Shown here one piece after another: positions 11,901-23,282 of a stretch of 64,000 bases of DNA. The position numbers and the translations under genes are program-made. Below the pieces are notes generated by a model that did no database searches, was not told the DNA's origin, and worked only from the letters and a program-made list of their open reading frames with translations. Each line of letters starts with the position of its first letter. The first letter of the stretch is position 1. Source of the DNA: Sphaerulina vaccinii (taxonomy: Eukaryota > Ascomycota > Dothideomycetes > Mycosphaerellales > Mycosphaerellaceae); assembly GCA_022570795.1 (NCBI GenBank), contig JAKUDP010000003.1, positions 2,356,001 through 2,420,000 of the forward strand, given 5' to 3'.

Positions 11901-14324
11901 CCAGGATTGGCTGTTGAGTCAGGGAGGTCGACAATGTGCTTAGCATGCGGATCGTCCCGGATCTTCTTGTCACTTGCAGTGACACCTTCGCCATCGTCCT
12001 CGTAATCGTCTGTCTTGACCTTCTTTCGGATGAAATGGGAGTAAAGCTCGGTCTGGGAGATCAGGAAGTTCAACTTGCGCTTTTGTCTGTTGGCCTCACG
12101 ATCCGCTTCTTGTTTCTTGGCCTTGTCGAGCTCTTGCCGCTCTGCGACCTTGCGGCCCTCACGTTCGTCTCGCTCGTTACGCTTCCAGAATCCAAGCATC
12201 TCCCTCATAGCACGCTTGGCCCGAGCAGCGACATCCTTCTGACTCTTGTTCGTCTTCAGCTGCCATCTTCGCGCTTCCTTTGCCGCCAGCTGAGCCGTTT
12301 TGCGCGCGTTGGACTGCTTGGTGTCGAGGCTGTTGTTCTTTATCCGAACAACCTTGGGGATGTTCTTCGCAATGTCGTTCTTCGTGATCTGCTCGTAGAT
12401 CTGATTGTAGCCTTTGCTGGCGAATCGTGCCATGCCCGTCAAGCCCACAGTAGGTTGCATGTCGAACATGGTTGGTGCAGCTTCACTCAGCGGTTCTGAG
12501 TCCTCGCGCATAGCTTGTTTGCGCTCCGCCATCCGTTCAGCGTAGGATGCCAGTCGCTCTTCTTCTTTCGGTGTGATGTTAGGCAACTCCTGACCTTGAT
12601 CAATGTAGGCCTGAGCCATGCGAGCATTCTCTTTCTCGGCATGCTTCTGTTCCTTAGACTTTCTAGCTCTACCGCCTCCACCGCCACGGCCTCCTCGAGC
12701 GCGACCTCCTCTAGAGGCCGAGAATTCGGGTGTCCCTTCATCGGTTGCAAGACTCTGCCCTGTGGTATAGAACGAAGTCATCAAGCCGCCATCCAGATTC
12801 ACCTCGCGTTCCCGTCGGCCCAAAGCCGCTGCGTTGTGTGGTGACTCGTTACGCATGAAGGAGTCCCGTGAAGGAGTGATGCCCTGCAGTCTGCTCTGAG
12901 TATCACGTATCTTCTTGTCATAGCGCTGAATCTCTTTCTCGATCTTCGTCCGCTCTTCTGGATCCTGCACTGTTGCCAGAGCTAGCTCCGCTTCATCCTT
13001 CTTTTGCTGCTCATCCGCGATCGCCTTCTCTCTGCGTCGCTTCCGCTGTTGATCCTTCTTGCGCTCCTTGTCTTCTTCGATCTCGCGTAGCTTCACTTCC
13101 TCGGCAACCTCAGCCTCATACTGGTCGACAAACACAGTACGGTCTGACTCAGCTGCGTAGCTGAAGTGGTCGTGGAATCCAGTCATGAACTTTAGCCTCC
13201 TTCGCTTTCGCTTGGTAGCCTCTTCGAATTCCTTCTCCAGCGCTCGCTTGTGAGTTCGCTGCTGGAAGTCGCGCCTAGAGGCGTCCAGGCCGGGCACATC
13301 ATCATCATTCTCGACATCAGATAGGTCTCGCTCTTCAATTTCTCTGTATGCCAGTTCCGTATCGCGGATCGTCAGACTGGGAGGTCCTGTCAACGGCGGC
13401 ATAGAGGAAATTGGGATAGGAGCATGTGTAGGGGGACTATACCTATCCCTCCCGTTGTTCTGCCCCGGAGGTCTCTGTGCAGCTGCCATCGCCTGTGCAG
13501 AGTCCATGTTAGCCTCCTTGTTGCGATTTCCTTGTTGTGATGCACTCGACGTTCGGCTAGCTTTGCGACTCGAGGATTTGGAAGGGGCAGAGTGATCAGA
13601 CGGTGTAGGTGGTTTGCGTATCTTGGGAGGTGCAAGGGGAGCAGCAGCAGGTTCTGGTACCGGAGCTGGGTTGGAAAGCAGATTGGCCATGTTCATAGGA
13701 TTGTTTGCGCGCTCAGGTGCAGGAGCAGCAGACTCAGTGCTCGTGGTGTGAGAGTGATGGCCGTTGCCGCGAACAGGATCATAAGCAGGTGATCGAGCAT
13801 CGCCGTGTTGTGCTGAATGAGCAGCATGTGGTGGTGCAGTCGGCGATGATTGGCTTGGATGCCGACTCATATTGGATCGTGGACCTCCAGCATGGCCATT
13901 CACTTGAGCCATAAGAGGAGGTAGCTGCTCGAAGCGTGGAGTCTGGGGCTGTGCGTTAGCATCATCATCTAAGAGGTTGTAGATGTTCATGATTCGGGCT
14001 GTAGTGTCATCTCCCAACAAGTGGTATATGTCCATATTGGTATATGTTTGTCTCACTTACCTGTGCAGGAGAGCGAGCTTGATATGGAGTACTCGTCGTG
14101 CTGGCTTCCCTGTTGCTTGCTCTTTCTTCTCTTGTCGGGTCGTAGTAGCTGGATGTAGGTCGATCAGGCGGAGGGAGTCTGCTCGTGGTTGGAGATGCCG
14201 GTACAGATCGATAGTGTCCTGGTGAAGGCGGCGGACCAGCATTATATGAGCTGGATCGATGCCGTTGCTGTCGATCTGATGGAGTGTAGGTGGCGTGCGC
14301 TGTATGAGGAGATGCGCCGTCCAT
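8996..14324 (-). CDS. INO80: Chromatin-remodelling ATPase INO80
   Basis: Catalytic Snf2-family subunit of the INO80 complex, which slides nucleosomes and exchanges H2A.Z in the nucleus. Preferred model: exon 1 14324-14061 (88 codons, Pro/Ser/Tyr-rich), intron 14060-13949 (GTAAGT, GCTAAC, CAG; phase 0), exon 2 13948-8996, total about 1738 residues, normal for fungi. Visible blocks: the DBINO domain from about residue 597 (GYNQIYEQI to the FLISQTELYSHF block), Walker A LADEMGLGKT near 884, LDEAQAIKSS near 992, an insertion between the two helicase lobes, then GGLGINLVAADTVIFYD and motif VI AHRLGQTRQV near 1554. The C-terminus is Lys-rich. An alternative start at 14035 lies inside the intron and would give a different N-terminus. 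It is divergent from BRX1. Confidence 0.95.
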
Positions 14325-15292
14325 GGTTGTTGCTGACGGTGGCTCTTGCCGCGTGGGCGAGTCTGGTCTCTCGATCTATCGTCTCGCCATCGACTGTACG
14401 CTCAATGTTCACGCCAATGGGGTGGTGCAGCTTTTCAGCTCCGGCGATGATGGTGATGCGTACGCTGATGGTGTGGTAGCAGTTGTGGGCTTCTTGACGA
14501 GCGGCGCAGTCGTGGAGGATGCGATGCGATGCTTGGACACCCGAACTCAGTGTACCCCTTGGTCAACGCGAATGATCTCCGGCGTCACGCCAAACGATGT
14601 GTCGATGGGTGTGATGGCGGTGGTGTGAGTTGACGACGATGAGATGTTGAGGGTAATGGCAAGGTCGGCTACGTTGTCAGAGTCTGAGGGAACGAGTCTG
14701 ATGCGATTGAATTGATTGGCACACGGGCTTCCATCACAACTCAGACGTTCGTCTTCTATATTCCCCGTCTACCCATACGACCTATATAAAAAACACGAAA
14801 CGCGTGGGCGGTGACAAGCATGCTATACAGCGCGAGCAATTCCTCTTCGGCTGTTTATCTTTTGTTCTGGACGAAATGGTCTTGTCTCGCTGGCTCCTTG
14901 GTCTGATATCAGCCGCAATCAATCCAACGTGTCAAGCTCGCTCGCTTTGTTCGGCATCTCGATTGCGAAGGCTCAAGCCGCGCCAAGTTTACCAACAGTC
15001 CTTCAGCGCTTCTACGAGGCATACGAATATCTTCGATATGATTCAAATTTGGCTAGACATCTCGGATCGTCCTTTGAGATCTCTAGCTTCATCCACGGGA
15101 TGCAACGTTGAGCAGAATTCATACTCTCTCTCTCTCTTTGTATATTGAGATGCCAGGGTGGAAGGCTTCTGGAGTTTGTGCCTATCCAGCTTTTGCTGAC
15201 TAACTAGCGCCAAATTTCGACTCTGCTTTGGAAAAAGTTGCGAACCCAGACTTGAAGTTGAAGTCATTCCATACAGTTGTCGCGCATATACA
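14325..15292. promoter_or_regulatory. Divergent intergenic region INO80/BRX1
   Basis: Shared upstream region of two divergent genes. A TATATAAAAAA tract lies at 14783-14793 and an MluI-box hexamer ACGCGT at 14800-14805. A (CT)n microsatellite sits at 15124-15137, about 155 nt before the BRX1 ATG; pyrimidine tracts are common in fungal promoters. No conserved reading frame is visible. Confidence 0.45.
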
Positions 15293-16294
15293 ATGGCGGC
15301 AGTCTACAAATCCATGGCGAAGGCCAAGCCGAATGGCACATCAAATTCTGCTGAGAACGGCGATGCGAAACCAAAGAACCGCCAGAGAGTGCTGATCCTG
15401 ACATCCAGAGGTGTAACATATCGGTATGCGACAATGGACAGTAGTGCATCGATCTCTGCTAACTAATATCATAGCCACCGCCACCTGCTGAACGACCTAT
15501 ACTCGCTCCTTCCTCACTCCCGCAAAGATGCCAAACTCGACACGAAGTCAAATCTGCACCAACTGAACGAGCTTGCCGATCTGTACAACTGCAACAATGT
15601 CCTCTTCTTCGAAGCTCGAAAGGCCAAGGATCTTTACATCTGGCTATCAAAGCCTCCTAATGGGCCGACTGTCAAATTCCACTGCCAGAACATCCACACC
15701 ATGGAGGAGCTGAACTTTACTGGGAACTGCTTGAAGGGCAGCAGACCAGTCCTGAGCTTCGACAAGCACTTCGACGGGTCGGCGCACTGGAAATTGGTCA
15801 AGGAATTGCTGAGCCACACATTCGGTGTCCCACAGACCTCGCGAAAGGTTAAGCCCTTCGTAGACCACGTCATGGGCTTTACGATAGCAGATGGAAAGGT
15901 CTGGATTCGATGCTACCAGATCTCGGAAACCGAGCAGGGAAAGAGCAAGGCTGCTGAAGAGAGCGCTGTGGAAGGCGGCGAAACACAGATTGTTGCAAAG
16001 GCTACAGGCAAAGGAGAGACACATGTCAGTCTGGTGGAGATCGGCCCTAGATTTGTGCTTACGCCAATTGTGATACTGGAAGGAAGCTTTGGAGGACCAG
16101 TGATCTACGAGAACAAGGAGTTCGTGAGTCCTAACCAGATCCGTTCGGATCTTAGACGGCAGAAGGCTGGGCGGTACAACAGGAGAGCAGAGGGAGAGCT
16201 TGAAAGAAAGGTCAAGAAGAGGGATCTTGGTCTGCGAACTGGCGAAGGCCCTAGAGAAGTGGACGACTTGGACAACAATGTACTGTTCGCATAG
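15293..16294 (+). CDS. BRX1: Ribosome biogenesis protein BRX1 (Brix domain)
   Basis: Nucleolar assembly factor of the 60S subunit. Exon 1 15293-15423, intron 15424-15474 (GTATGC, GCTAAC, TAG; 51 nt), exon 2 15475-16294, 316 residues. After a short Lys-rich lead, the Brix domain starts at about residue 30 with RQRVLILTSRGVTYRHRHLLND. It runs through DLYSLLPHSRKDAKLD, CNNVLFFEARKAKDLY, LSKPPNGPTVKF, TMEELNFTGNCLKGSRPVLS and GPRFVLTPI to the ILEGSFGGPVIYEN block, all hallmarks of Brx1. The C-terminus is basic (RRQKAGRYNRR and later KKRD) and ends NNVLFA. The exon junction at TYR/HRH restores the conserved block exactly. Confidence 0.95.
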
Positions 16295-18218
16295 GCGGGA
16301 GTGTGAATACTTTGTCGAACTTAGCGCTGGCGTCGGTAGGTATACTGGGAACCATTTGCTTCTGCACAAGTTCAGAGTGGAATCGGTCCATCTTCAGCAG
16401 TCGGTCTGGTGATAAGGCATAGATGACGAGGACTCCATTGATCAGTGACATGGGTATTGCTCCTGGTCACTCTGAAATCGAGGCATCAGCACGCTCTTGA
16501 TATAAGCTGTACCAGACCGGACGATGAAACCCATCGACCCGCGCCTGACTGTCACGGACGATTGACCAAAGATGCCAAATCGCTAGCAAAGCGTACCTTC
16601 AAACATATGACAGCCTGGCAAGGAAAGACTCGAGAGGGACACTGCAACAGCGCGTACTAGCAACATTAGCCTGCAATCCTGATCGATCACGTCGATCTCT
16701 GTGAGCATACACCAAAGCTTGCCAGAAGCAGAACGATGCATATGGCCACTCCTGCTTTCGACCCCCCAAAACCGGTGGGATTGAGGAAATGCGACGACTG
16801 CAACATGAAGGTCGACCATGGCAGATATCTGAAGTATCCAATATGTGTGAAGAGGCTCCTCATGAATGCTTGGTGAGTCTGATTGTCTCAATCCACAGCG
16901 GTGTCGATCAACTCGAGAAAGACTGAACTAGCTGAATTCTCAGATGTTACTTGTCCGAGCGGTCGCCTGCCACTAATACGACTTCACCAGCACCCTCTAC
17001 CTACAAGATTGGGAATGAACGCGGAGTCTGATACTCACAACATAGACTGTAATTGCCAGAGCAAAGGTGACTGAGATCTCACCAGGATCAAGGAATCACC
17101 GGCCAAGCCTCACTTCACTTCACCAAGTTTCGCACCTCGCCATTTCGTGCTCGCAACATTGAGCTCTTCCGCCAACCAAGAACAGTCACACCAATACCAC
17201 ACGAGACGAGTGCTTCTCGTGAACAGAGATCATGACGATACCGAACCACTCCTCGGCAGGAGTAGACGCAAGCCGCACGCGACGACACAGAGACCTCGCG
17301 CAACTCGATATCATACGCGAAATACTGGCTATTGACGACGCCACGCGACCAGTAGTACGCCGTGCACTCTCTTCTGTATCGATCGAAAAAGGCATCGAAT
17401 TGCTTTACACAAGATTCCCTACCTCGCCACTCTTTGATGGTCTCGAGTTGCCTCCGCGTCACTATGCGCCTCATAACCCAACGGAAGCGCGAACTTACCT
17501 CCTTCCTCGTGCATTCATCCTTGCTGCTCACGCCTTCTCGGCCTTCTTCCCACTTGTTTGCGAGGTCTAAGTCTGGATGGCAGTGGTGTGGGAGTCGATG
17601 CTCCGCCGCTGCTCGAAGTCGTGTCTTGTGATGGTTGGCGAGAAGGACGCGCTTCGTGAACATGTTCCAGGACCTGAGGTTGATCGTCCAGCCAAGACGC
17701 CACTCTTACAAGTCTTTGCGATATTTGACGACCTTCTCTGCGAGATCCCACCTCTTCCATGCCAACGATGACTTCCTTATGTTCCCACGGCGTCCAAGGA
17801 CGATCTCGAGGCAGTGCTGCTAACGTTCCGAAGCCAGTATGAGCACTCAGTCCCATATGGGCTGTCCTGTGTGTCTCGGAAACAGGAAGTTTCGGCCATG
17901 CATCGGCGATCTCCTTCATGCCAGGGAACTCGTCCTTGTACTTGAGGATCAATTGCTGCTGTGATGGTTTCACAAGCTATGGCTACCAGGGTGTTGTACA
18001 GTAGCCCTTGCTGTGCTCTGACTGCAAGTAAGGTCAGCATCAATACACGAGAAAAGTGGGTCTATGACTTACACCGCTTGTTTCGCATGCAATAGCTTTG
18101 CCTTCCTGGGCCTCTGCCTCTTCGAACATAAATCTGCCCACCTCTCTCGATCAAAACTACTCTGCTGCCGTAACGACTGACTGGTTGCAGCGCGATCTGC
18201 AAGGTGTCTACAACAGTG
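16295..18218. other. Region without a confident gene; weak minus-strand coding-like signals
   Basis: Between 17115 and 18060 there are overlapping open frames on both strands (plus 17232-17570; minus 17115-17663 and 17515-17973) and minus-strand donor-like GTAAGT sites, for example near 17489. I could not assemble a consistent spliced protein or recognise a family. A small 46-codon frame with a CDDC pair begins near 16737 but has no other support. A decayed or poorly conserved minus-strand gene is possible. Confidence 0.3.
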
Positions 18219-19016
18219 CTAATCGTCAAAGCCACCCCAAGAAGACGACTCCTCTGCAGCAGGCTCAACCGCCTTGCTCTTCTTACGCTTCTTCTTATCC
18301 TTCTTCTTCTTGATGACGATTGGCAGCTCGTCTGGCGAAGCATCCGACTCAGATTTCTGAGCAATCGTCTCGACCTCCACTTCTTGCATGACAGAATCTG
18401 GTTGATTCCCTGGATCACTTGACGGAGAGCTAAGCTGTGTAGTAGCCACTGGCTCTGCTAATGCTTTCGTAACGGCCGCTTTCTCCGCGGCCTTGCGAGT
18501 CTTCAAGGGCATCACAGCCGGCTTCTCAGCTGTCTTATCAGAAAGCTCTTCCAGAAACTCGGGAAGTGGCTTCTTGGTCGGCCTCATCTTGCGCCTCGAT
18601 TTCTTCTTGGACTTCGCATCGTCAGTGGCAGTTGGTCCCACAATAGTCGTGTTCTCTTTGCTGCTAGTCGTAGCACTAGTAGCTTGTTGCTCGGCAGTCA
18701 AAGTGCTGGAGTCATTGGTTCCTTCCTAAGGAGTTCCATTATTTCCAGTCACTTCGTCGTGAACCTGCTGCTTCACTGCTTGCCTACGAGCTTTCTTGCG
18801 AGCTTTGCGCTCTTCGTTACTCATCTTCTTCTTGCCATCGGTGAGTGTGTCGAGAACTGCTTCCGGTACCGGTTCGACGTTGGTCTTTTCTGCAGCAACT
18901 TTCTTGATCTTGTGCTTGCGTGCAGGCTTTCCGGCAACGTGCGGCACCATACTTCTGAGATGATCATAAGCAATTGCCACTTTGGAGAGATGAATAGAGT
19001 CGTACTCAACTGCCAC
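18219..19016 (-). pseudogene. Lys-rich (nucleolar-like) protein, frame interrupted by one TAG; 5' end unresolved
   Basis: Two stretches in the same frame, 19016-18729 and 18725-18219, are separated only by TAG at 18728-18726. The first contains KPARKHKIKK and the run NEERKARKKARRQA; the second has KSKKKSRRKMRPTKK and ends in KKKKDKKKRKKSK plus an acidic Trp-Gly-Gly-Phe-Asp-Asp tail. Such Lys-rich tails are typical of nucleolar ribosome or RNase MRP factors, but I do not recognise the family. Two readings are possible. One is a 51-nt phase-0 intron 18776-18726 (GTGAAG to TTAG) that would remove the stop, although it lacks a good branch site. The other is a real nonsense mutation. No ATG lies in frame upstream, so an exon further right is missing from this model. 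Confidence 0.4.
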
Positions 19017-19967
19017 CCGACTTCTTGGGACTGCACGCGCAAGGACTGAGCCACTGTGGATCCGATCAATGCAAAGCTAGCACAAGGAGATTATGGAGAT
19101 GATGGAGACGAGGAGATGGGTGAAGATCACATGTACGCGCGAAGTCGCGCGCGTTTTGAGTTTCCGTGGAGATCTTGGCGAGGAAGTCACGACCGTCACA
19201 CATCATCAGACAAAGTCCACCACAGAAGGAAACACGACACAACTCTTCGCATTCAGTCGTTCTTTGGTCTTCTTCTTGCATCCCCAGCTCATGTCGGTTC
19301 CAGGCATAACGACCATTGGCAAATTTGATTCGATCTCAGCGTTGCATTTTGCGAAACTCGAACCAAGTGCCGCATAAGCCACTCGCGTTCCGATCTCGAT
19401 CATCTTCCTTGCATCGGCGGCTTCTCCAAACGAATCAGAACGTGCCATATCGCTCATTCTTTGCCCCGCGTGTCACAGCCAACTCGATACCTTACTCGAC
19501 TTGTACCAGCTGCCTCTCCTCGTGCGTCTACGCGCACACCGTGTCAATTACATCTTCCTCGATAGTAGTCGACACACTTCAGCCGGCATCCAGGACGCTC
19601 AGCTTCAAAAGTACATCGCGATTCACGAGCGGGTAAGTTGGGCCTCATCGGGTTCGCTTCCGGTGAACGGACCAGACGCGCTGCCTTCTTCCTTGCACCT
19701 CACCTTACTACTTCCCACTTCTCGACAGCAAGACTAATGAATCGCCAACAGAAATTTCTGGCATACCCTTCGAAAGCACCGGATCAATACCGCCATAGCC
19801 TTCTGCCGGCCTTTTTTGACTCTACGAGGCCGTCGCCAGGCGCCACCGTTTTTCGGACCACGACTGCAGTACCAGGGAACCTTTGAAAAACGACATACAC
19901 ACGCGTCCGACGCGTCAATCTAGTAGCATCTGCTCTATATCTACCCTGGACACCATCCAGCTGCCGT
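19017..19967. promoter_or_regulatory. Upstream region of the forkhead gene
   Basis: Nearly 1 kb without a convincing gene. A minus-strand frame at 19457-19206 could be an upstream exon of the Lys-rich gene, but no splice model links them. The proximal part carries the paired MCB boxes described separately. Confidence 0.4.
19901..19915. promoter_or_regulatory. Two MluI cell-cycle boxes (ACGCGT) upstream of the forkhead gene
   Basis: The palindrome ACGCGT occurs at 19901-19906 and again at 19910-19915, a 9-bp repeat distance, ending 52 nt before the ATG at 19968. ACGCGT is the MBF (Mbp1-Swi6) site. In yeast HCM1 is a G1/S gene under MBF/SBF control, so the boxes fit the HCM1 assignment. Binding here is inference. 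Confidence 0.6.
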
Positions 19968-22445
19968 ATGATGGCAGCGTCGCGTGAAAAGGTGGAAATT
20001 TGGAGCGAGAGCTACGATGAACAACCACAAATGCAGACTTCGGACGACGTTGAGGCAGCACTGCTTCATGCTCTAGGACCTCTAAGCGACGGGTCCAACA
20101 AGTCCAACGTTCAGCGAAGCCCGGTCAAGAAGTCCAGCTCCCCATCACGACCAAGTAAGTTCATCATACAACGGCCGTGATTCCTTGTGACGTCCGCACT
20201 TCTACGCGCCGTGCAGATATCATGATCACGAGGTCGCTCTCAGCACTCGCGGGTGCACCGAAGGCTGGCTGAGACATCTGCTAACGCTCGTCCTTGCACT
20301 ATAGGGAGCGCCCACCAACTCACAAACTTTAGGCTGTCACCTCCACGACACTCCAACTTTCAAACAGACTCTCCCACCAAGGATAGCGACTTCTATGCTA
20401 TGTATCAGCAAGTTGCTCCCAAGATGGAACGCAGTCTCTACCCCCAATATGCTCCGACATACGATAAGGAGAACGAGTATGAGGGCGCGTCATTTGGCGA
20501 CATGACCATTCCTCCATACCAGGATCTCGACTATGGCTACAAAGGACCGCTGAAACGCGCTTATCTGGATCATATGCCAAACAAGCAGGGCGGCAAGAAG
20601 CAAAAGCTATACGATGAGCCCGTAGATCTGCCACGGCCTGAAGATCTGCCAACAGTCACAGACGACGGCCAGAAGCCACCACATAGCTATGCGGAACTTA
20701 TCGGCATGGCCATTCTACGATCGCAAAACCGCCGCCTTACATTGGCACAAATCTACAAATGGATCTCGGATCACTTTGCCTTCTATCGCAGCTCTGAGGG
20801 CGGCTGGCAGAATAGTATTCGCCACAATCTCAGCTTGAACAAGAACTTTGTCAAGCAAGAGCGTCCGAAAGATGATCCAGGTAAAGGCAACTACTGGGCT
20901 ATTAAGCCTGGCGAGGAACGCCCATTTCTGCTCGGCAAGAAGCAGCCGATCAAGATGAGGCCAGATGGTTCTTCATATGCCATGTCAATGCCACCAACAT
21001 CGGACCCTGCCAACTTCAGGCCTGGCAGCACACCTGCTATTGGCAACTTCAGCCTGGGACCAACATCGTCGAGGAAGATCGAAGCTAAGGACATCGACTC
21101 TGCTAAGTTCCCAGACGAAGCAGACCTCAGCTCCGACGGCACGATTCCCGCCTCCGACCCTGCCTTGCAGGAAGACGAACGAGATGAAGCTGCTGTCGCA
21201 ATGCCGCCTCCACCTGTTCACATGCGCTCGTCACCACCGCCGCCAGCAGATCTCGGATCATCGCCCCCTACCTTCGATGCCCATCGTAATGGCACACCAC
21301 CTGTAGAGATTCGTCATCAGCCGTCCAGTAGATCAGGTAGCCGGCGGCGCAAGACTGGTGGACTGGGTGACAGTGGCTACTGGTCATCTATTGAGTCATC
21401 TGCTGCTCGTGGAGCTGCCCATCAGCTTGCTTCGGAGACAGATATGCGCAGCCACCGCATCAAGAAGGGTCGTGCTGAAGCTGAAATCGCGCGTATTCGA
21501 AGTTCATCCTTCGACAGCCCGAGTAAAGAGCAGCATCGATACAATGGTCTGCCAGGGAACTTTGGCTCTTCGCCATCGCACAAAGATGAGACACCGCTCA
21601 CACCAGCAGTCATCTTTAAGCGACCAGCACGATCTATTCCAGCGGCATCACCAAACACAAACCTTCAGGACCATCGCAATCGTGTTCGTGCCCTGCTGGG
21701 ATCACCAACCAAGAACAGCTTCAGCCCAATGCCAGAAGCTCACACGTGGTCGCCAGCATTCACACTTAGCGAAGAAGGTCCGGTCGGTCTCACACCTTTT
21801 ATCTCACCACAGAAGACTAGCAAGACACCTTGGCGGCCTGCTGCGGATAGCCCAAGCGTTACCTACAACCTTAACAATGCTGCCTTCGACATCTTCATAG
21901 ATCAGCCTCACGAAGACATTGCTGCTCGTGGCTCGCCAGAAAAGCGCGTGAACAGACGACCGTCGCTCATGCGCGCTGCTACAAGTACCGGTATCTTGGC
22001 CGATATTACTGGAACCTCCAAAGGCAACACTCCGCTCATGTTGCCGCCTGCGAGCAACAGCTCGTTCTCACTGTCTCCCTTTCTTACAAAATCTGGTGCC
22101 TTGAGGTCACCCGCCAACTTTGGCTTGGGCTCGCCACTGAAGCAGTCACATCAACCGCCTGCCACGGGCACAGGTGAAGACATGAAGTGGCTTGACTTTG
22201 GCACTGGCCCGGAGAACTTTTCTACACAGAGCATGAGCAATAAAGATGTTGCTGATCTGTTCGGCCTCGATCCGCACAGCGATGGCAGTGAAGAGGCGAT
22301 TGACCTCTTCCAGGACTTTGGCAAGATTGGCCAGTCCGCACAAACAGGTGCGCCTGATCGATCGACTGGTAGCCCAGTCAGAAAGTCCGCCATGGAGCCG
22401 CCGGCTCGCCCAGGACTCGCACGCAGCTCAACGAGCAGGTGGTAG
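19968..22445 (+). CDS. HCM1: Forkhead transcription factor without FHA domain, HCM1-like
   Basis: Exon 1 19968-20154, intron 20155-20304 (150 nt, GTAAGT, TGCTAACG, TAG, phase 1), exon 2 20305-22445, total 775 residues. The forkhead winged helix spans about residues 185-270: KPPHSYAELIGMAI, LTLAQIYKWISDHFAFYR, GGWQNSIRHNLSLNKNFVK, GKGNYWAIKPGEE. No FHA domain precedes it, which separates it from Fkh1/Fkh2 and points to Hcm1/Sep1-type factors of the G1/S programme. The rest is disordered and full of Ser-Pro followed by basic residues (SPVKK, SPTKN, SPQKT, SPEKR, SPLKQ, SPVRK), good CDK sites; yeast Hcm1 is CDK-regulated. Paired MCB boxes lie just upstream. The forkhead call is certain; orthology to HCM1 is likely but not proven. 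Confidence 0.9.
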
Positions 22446-23282
22446 TAACGCCTACTGTGGGCACCATATCCAGGCTGACGGGGAACGATACGAATGATTG
22501 ACGCCCTGACGAATTGACGACAGCGCTTCTGCAATACTTCAGTACACAGAATGGCACCGAGTCTGACATGCCGAACAGGTTGGATGCACGACATGGCCTT
22601 TGGAACATACTGACAGAGGCGCTGTCATTGTTCGGATGGCTTGGCTATCGAAAGAGGAAGGAGTTTTGTGTGTTTTTTGGGCAACGATTGTCTACGATAC
22701 CAACGGCCTATGCAAGGAATCAAGTGCTGATTGTCCGTGTGCTTACTGCGTTTGATCGACATAATACCGAGAGTATCTTTACGCTGTTATGCTTAATGCT
22801 TGTACGTTGATGCTATGCTTTGATCAGTACTATTATCAATGCAATATGGGAATGCGATCACAGAACAACTCACGCTTCCACTTCAGACACTCTGATTCAC
22901 ACTTGAGGTGGCACAGCTGAACCATTGCAGAGCAGACGTCACTGGCAATTCCGCTTCCACATCTGCATGGCCGTTGACGACCGAAGGTATGAGTCGCATG
23001 ACAAATGTCCCACTCCAGTACGCTGCCAACGTTCGAAGAGCCTAGACTGGAGGATCAATACACATGAACATCGGGCATACCGAAGGCGTGGTGTTTGCAC
23101 CTCAATATTTATGCATCGTAAGCATATCTTGCTGGATCAACGGGGTGGCTCAGGTACTCAATCATTTAAGCGAAGCAGTCGGCATATGACGGCTTCGGAT
23201 AAGGTGAGGAGAGCTGTTGTAATGATCACAATAGAAGATCGTGTTCGTGAAGGCAGATGTTGCTGGTATTGTTATCCCTATC
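22446..23282. other. Intergenic, 3' flank of the forkhead gene
   Basis: No conserved frame, RNA gene or repeat was recognised. Confidence 0.45.

Noticed and set aside
16737..16875. 46-codon frame with a C-D-D-C pair, possible zinc peptide
   Set aside because: Only one Cys pair, no signal, no paired motif, and the neighbouring GTGAGT..CAG would be a 26-nt intron.
17232..17570. 113-codon ATG frame with amphipathic helices as a gene
   Set aside because: Minus-strand frames of equal quality overlap it and no family or splice context supports either strand.
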